A model generated the notes under the pieces. It saw nothing but the letters and a program-made list of their open reading frames with translations, was not told the DNA's origin and ran no database searches. A program made the translations under genes and the position numbers. Shown here piece by piece: positions 61,008-64,000 of a stretch of DNA of 64,000 bases. The stretch's first letter is position 1. Every line of letters starts with the position of its first letter. Source of the stretch: Pueribacillus sp041725775 (GTDB lineage Bacteria; Bacillota; Bacilli; Bacillales; UBA6769); contig NZ_JBEUEL010000002.1 in NCBI RefSeq assembly GCF_041725775.1, positions 132,960 to 196,959 of the forward strand, given 5' to 3'.

Positions 61008-61496
61008 ATGACGAAAAACGGATTAAGAGGGTTTGCTGCAGGACTCATCATTGCTACATTTATATTAAGTTACGTTTATTATTTTCAATCAGATCGAACG
61101 GATGCGAGTCAAAATGACACGATTACAGAGTCTGATATCGAAAACTATGCACTTGAGCACGATTTAGTCATTTTGACAGAAGAAGAATTTAAAAACTTAA
61201 ATGTAGAAAAAGAACAAACGAAAGAAGATAAAAAGAAAGAAGATAAAAAGAAAGAAGATAAAAAAGAAGAACCGAAAGAAGAGGAAGAAGTAGTCAAAGT
61301 AAATTTTGAAATTTCACCAGGCATGAGTACCGATGATGTCGCAAGCAAACTTCATGAATCAAAACTTATAAAGAAGAAATCTGATTTTACAAATTACATT
61401 AAGAAGAACAAATTAGAGTCAGCAATTAAAGCTGAGTCTTACAAACTAAATAGTGAAATGACTGTTGAAGAAATTGCTAAAATTGTTACGAAATAA
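61008..61496 (+). CDS. Single-pass membrane protein with YceG/MltG-like C-terminal module
   Basis: A 162-residue protein: one N-terminal helix (GFAAGLIIATFILSYVYYF), an acidic linker, a Lys/Glu/Asp repeat (~70-88) and a C-terminal ~60-residue module, VNFEISPGMSTDDVASKLHESKLIKKKSDF. This resembles the LysM-like part of MltG/YceG but lacks its catalytic domain. B. subtilis YqzC at the same locus may be the counterpart; not certain. A role at the cell wall is inferred. AGAAAGGA precedes the ATG. Confidence 0.7.
   Translation: MTKNGLRGFAAGLIIATFILSYVYYFQSDRTDASQNDTITESDIENYALEHDLVILTEEEFKNLNVEKEQTKEDKKKEDKKKEDKKEEPKEEEEVVKVNFEISPGMSTDDVASKLHESKLIKKKSDFTNYIKKNKLESAIKAESYKLNSEMTVEEIAKIVTK
61221..61265 (+). 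repeat. Three tandem 15-bp units in the Lys/Glu linker
   Basis: Three units of 15 bp (61221-61235, 61236-61250, 61251-61265, last base differing) encode KEDKK repeats. Unit number could vary between strains without shifting the frame. Confidence 0.88.
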
Positions 61497-61497
61497 T

Positions 61498-61531
61498 CGC
61501 GAAACCAGACATTCTGGTTTCGCGTTTTTTT
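61498..61531. terminator. Bidirectional terminator before the MFS gene
   Basis: An 11-bp perfect stem (61499-61509 with 61513-61523) followed by seven T. Confidence 0.93.
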
Positions 61532-61533
61532 CA

Positions 61534-62766
61534 TTATAACATCGCTTCATTAACCCGTTTCTTAAGCGAGACATTTTTAATAAAAAAATAAAGAATAAAA
61601 TGTCCTGATCCAAGTATAAGCATGACATATCGAATGCTTTGCTCTTTAAAAAAATGAACGCATAAAACAAACGTAACAATCGAAAGTATTCGTCCTAAAT
61701 TCACATAAAGTTCCCGAAACACGATATATTCGACTCGGTGTTCAGCAGCTTTTCTCGCTGTACCAATTACATCATACGTAATGGATTGGTATGGAACGAG
61801 TAAAAGTGGATACGCCACTGATATAATTACAGCATAAACAAGCAACGCGGGATATGTGACGTTAAAGACAATAATTAAAATAGATAAGTATAAAATCACG
61901 CCACCTGCTAAAATTGCTTTTTTACGGTATTTCTCGCTTATAAATCGAGCGACAACATAATAGGCTATCAACTGCGTAAACGACATGAGAAATGAAAACG
62001 TTCCAATTGCCATTTCACTTTTTGTCGTTATGTATACCCAAATAACAATGATAAAAGTAAAAACTCCTTCACGTAAACCTTGAAAAAAATGTGCTATTAA
62101 AACGTTCCTCCAGTTTTTGTTTACTTTTTGTTCTTGAAACACCAATTGAAAAGCAAAAAACCCTTTGGCGCTTCTCCGTTTTAAGAAAAAACTTAATACG
62201 ACGGCCCCTACAAATAAAGCTAATGAAAATAAAAAAATAATTTTATATCCAGTAAATTTTTCCATAGAGGAAATAACAAACCCCGCGAAGATCGGACCAA
62301 TAATTCCAGAAAAAGAGGTCATAATCCCAAGAAATCCGTTAAAAAAATCACGTGTTTCCGGCTCCGTGATTTCAAATGTTAAAACGTTATACGCCAACCA
62401 ATAAAAACCATATCCTGTACCGAGCAAAATCCCTAATACTATAATGTAACTGTTCGCGTTATTTCCGAAGAATAGAACGGTTAAATAAAAAAATGATAAT
62501 AAGATAACTCCAATTCGCAATACAACAATACGATCAATTTTTTTTGCAAGCTTTCCCGCTACAATAAAAGCTAGCGGCTGTGAAATAACAATCGCTAAAT
62601 TATAAAGGGCAATATCGATAATTTCACCGGTTTGTTTCCACAAAAATACATTAACAAATGTATTGGATAAAGCAATACTTAGCGAATATAAACCTCCAAT
62701 AAAAATAAGTAGCTTTAAGCTCCTTGTCACTTCAATTGAACCTAACACCTTTTCTAAAATACGCAT
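61534..62766 (-). CDS. yqgE: MFS transporter (YqgE-like)
   Basis: A 410-residue, twelve-helix major facilitator. VAGKLAKKIDRIVVLRIG (~70) is a variant of loop motif A; GIIGPIFAGFVISS and a central charged loop near 190-210 follow. The substrate is unknown. Adjacent to sodA as yqgE is in B. subtilis, which supports the name more than the sequence alone does. In B. subtilis a PBP gene (pbpA) follows nearby; it is not here. Confidence 0.8.
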   Translation of the reverse strand: MRILEKVLGSIEVTRSLKLLIFIGGLYSLSIALSNTFVNVFLWKQTGEIIDIALYNLAIVISQPLAFIVAGKLAKKIDRIVVLRIGVILLSFFYLTVLFFGNNANSYIIVLGILLGTGYGFYWLAYNVLTFEITEPETRDFFNGFLGIMTSFSGIIGPIFAGFVISSMEKFTGYKIIFLFSLALFVGAVVLSFFLKRRSAKGFFAFQLVFQEQKVNKNWRNVLIAHFFQGLREGVFTFIIVIWVYITTKSEMAIGTFSFLMSFTQLIAYYVVARFISEKYRKKAILAGGVILYLSILIIVFNVTYPALLVYAVIISVAYPLLLVPYQSITYDVIGTARKAAEHRVEYIVFRELYVNLGRILSIVTFVLCVHFFKEQSIRYVMLILGSGHFILYFFIKNVSLKKRVNEAML

Positions 62767-62861
62767 ATGGATATCTCTCTCCTTTTCCCGCGTAAGCTTA
62801 TTGTGTGTTAATCAAATGAGGTTATGCACCTACACTTAAAGAGAGAGATTTTTCTATAAAA

Positions 62862-62891
62862 GTAAAAGCCAGCCTTAGCGTGGCTGACTTT
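62862..62891 (-). terminator. Terminator of sodA
   Basis: AGCCAGCC pairs with GGCTGACT (one wobble) around a TTAGCG loop; TTTTACTTTT follows on the minus strand. Confidence 0.8.
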
Positions 62892-62896
62892 TAAGA

Positions 62897-63508
62897 TTAT
62901 TTTGCTTCATTATAACGTTTTGCAACTTCATCCCAATTTACAACATTCCAAAATGCTTTAATATAATCAGGACGTCTATTTTGATATTTTAAATAGTATG
63001 CATGCTCCCAAACATCTAAACCAAGAATTGGTGTTTTCCCTTCCATAATAGGTGAATCTTGGTTCGGAGTACTCATAATTTCGAGTTCACCATTATTTAC
63101 AACGAGCCAAGCCCAACCCGAGCCAAAACGACCAGCACCAGCAGCTGCAAATTCTTCCTTAAACTTATCAAAACTGCCGAACTTTTTGTCAATGGCTTCT
63201 GCTAAATTTCCAGACGGATTTCCACCACCGTTTGGAGATAGGATTTGCCAGAACAATGAATGGTTAGCATGTCCTCCGCCATTATTTCTGACTGCAGTCC
63301 GGATGTTTTCTGGAACGGCATTAAGGTCAGAAATTAACTCCTCAACACTTTTGTTTGCTAGGTCAGCATGACCATCAAGCGCATTATTTAAGTTTGTAAC
63401 GTATGTGTTATGATGCTTTCCATGGTGGATGTTCATCGTTTCCTCATCAATATGTGGTTCAAGTGCATTAGCCGCATATGGAAGTGCAGGTAATTCATAT
63501 TTTGCCAT
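62897..63508 (-). CDS. sodA: Superoxide dismutase (Mn/Fe family)
   Basis: A 203-residue enzyme that dismutates superoxide. Metal ligands: H in NIHHGKHHNTYV (~27), H in NHSLFWQILSPNGGG (~82), and D and H in DVWEHAYYLKY (~163-167). GAGRFGSGWAWLV with the Gly/Gln pattern fits the Mn form of Bacillus SodA. AGGAGGAG precedes the ATG. A 12-bp palindrome lies 35-46 bp upstream of the start. Confidence 0.96.
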   Translation of the reverse strand: MAKYELPALPYAANALEPHIDEETMNIHHGKHHNTYVTNLNNALDGHADLANKSVEELISDLNAVPENIRTAVRNNGGGHANHSLFWQILSPNGGGNPSGNLAEAIDKKFGSFDKFKEEFAAAGAGRFGSGWAWLVVNNGELEIMSTPNQDSPIMEGKTPILGLDVWEHAYYLKYQNRRPDYIKAFWNVVNWDEVAKRYNEAK

Positions 63509-63542
63509 AGAAATCTCCTCCTAATAATATGTAATTACTATC

Positions 63543-63580
63543 AATGTTAACATTACCAAAATTATCATTATGATTCAATT
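63543..63580 (-). promoter_or_regulatory. Palindrome and Fur/PerR-like sequence upstream of sodA
   Basis: AATGTTAACATT (63543-63554) is a perfect 12-bp palindrome. Next to it ATTATCATTATGATTCAATT (63561-63580) resembles a degenerate Fur-family box. Both are where an operator would be expected, but AT-rich sequence makes chance matches likely. Confidence 0.35.
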
Positions 63581-63644
63581 GATTACCCTTAGGAAGCCGG
63601 AAAATAAATAAAAACAAGCTTCGTATGATTGAAACTTGTTAAAA

Positions 63645-63720
<76 letters not shown>

Positions 63721-63766
63721 CTATTCTTTAATTTTCTATTCAAATATTGAGTGAATATCCTAGCGA

Positions 63767-63880
63767 ACCTCCTGTCCCTTCCTCTACTCGCACAGCTTCG
63801 AAGCTGGATGTGTCGGGACAACTCGTTCATGATCCGGAGGATGTTATGCTCGTTGTTCTAACCAACTGAGCTAAGGGCCC
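63767..63880 (-). other. tRNA-like 5' half joined to a palindromic stretch
   Basis: On the minus strand 63880-63857 reads GGGCCCTTAGCTCAGTTGGTTAGA, a normal tRNA acceptor 5' strand and D arm. No matching anticodon arm, T arm or acceptor 3' strand follows. Instead there are ACAAC and GTTGT arms 31 bases apart, then a stem TGTCCC/GGGACA (63773-63778 with 63815-63820) around the 12-bp palindrome AGCTTCGAAGCT (63794-63805). Probably a tRNA remnant beside tRNA-Phe. Confidence 0.5.
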
Positions 63881-64000
63881 TTGTTTGTTTTATTTTTAAT
63901 TTTAAACATCCACTTATCCGTTTTTATTAGAAGTTCGCGACCCCTGCATCTAATAGCTGACTCAATGATGTATATGCTTCGGGGTTACTCGGAGCTTATT
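63881..64000. other. Right edge of window, no feature recognised
   Basis: AT-rich to about 63930, then a more GC-balanced 70 bp. The longest minus-strand frame (stop at 63927-63929) is closed by another stop at 63996-63998, so it is not a gene end. Confidence 0.4.

Noticed and set aside
61221..61265. Tandem repeat as possible CRISPR
   Set aside because: Units are contiguous without spacers and encode KEDKK in frame inside a protein.
63927..63998. Possible C-terminus of a minus-strand protein at the right edge
   Set aside because: The frame has an upstream stop at 63996-63998, so it is only about 23 codons.

Overview
The window is a low-GC chromosomal segment of a Bacillaceae-type Firmicute. 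Nearly every gene has a recognisable Bacillus subtilis counterpart, and long runs keep the B. subtilis order. AGGAGG-type ribosome sites are strong. TTG starts are common: at least thirteen genes are best read from TTG. Sporulation- and competence-type genes (YtvI-like, a Spo0E-like phosphatase, YlaJ lipoprotein, the comG pilus genes) fit a spore-forming, potentially competent bacillus. The species cannot be named from the sequence alone.

Layout. 0-8 kb: end of a YugN-like gene, a YtvI-like membrane protein, then the caa3 cytochrome oxidase block (DUF420, ctaF-E-D-C, ctaB) with divergent ctaA, so heme A synthesis and the enzyme that uses it are encoded together. 8-15.9 kb: pycA, ftsW, ylaN, glsA (ylaM), ylaL, ylaJ, ylaI; the ylaK gene that B. 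subtilis has here is missing. 15.9-16.6 kb: a decayed copy of the 3' part of a surface-protein gene. 16.6-21.4 kb: ylaH, typA, ylaF, an SuhB-type phosphatase, a YkzI-like protein, yktB and a poly-glutamine small protein. 21.4-31.2 kb: a nitronate monooxygenase-like enzyme, the pyruvate dehydrogenase operon pdhABCD, def, rnjA, ktrC. 31.4-37.9 kb: ykuS, ccpC, an MFS drug-efflux type transporter, the CBS-domain protein DarB, a Spo0E-like protein and the B12-dependent ribonucleotide reductase nrdJ. From 38 kb to the end, genes of the B. subtilis yqh/yqg neighbourhood follow: lipM, yqhL, yqhH-yqhG, yqgW, yqgX, yqgY, tRNA-Gln, the comG operon, aroK, yqzE, a TPP-riboswitch-controlled thiamine cluster, yqgT, an LTA synthase, yqgQ, a ThiF/MoeB protein, yqgN, rpmG, two small membrane proteins, yqgE, sodA and tRNA-Phe. 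The region thus joins chromosome parts that are about 1 Mb apart in B. subtilis.

The most unusual region is 46.36-49.58 kb. The comG operon is split between comGB and comGC by about 3.2 kb. The insert holds a broken IS110-family transposase, an IS3-family transposase tail on the other strand, and an intact LPXTG-anchored surface protein with a bacterial Ig-like domain and a short collagen-like stretch. A mutated, internally deleted copy of the 3' end of that surface gene lies at 16.1-16.55 kb. Other structure not explained by genes includes an 11-bp inverted repeat enclosing a folded ~140-bp element between rnjA and ktrC, a 17-bp hairpin upstream of yqhH, and a tRNA-like 5' half near the right end. 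I see no CRISPR array, prophage or clear new multi-gene system; most of the window is conserved core genome.
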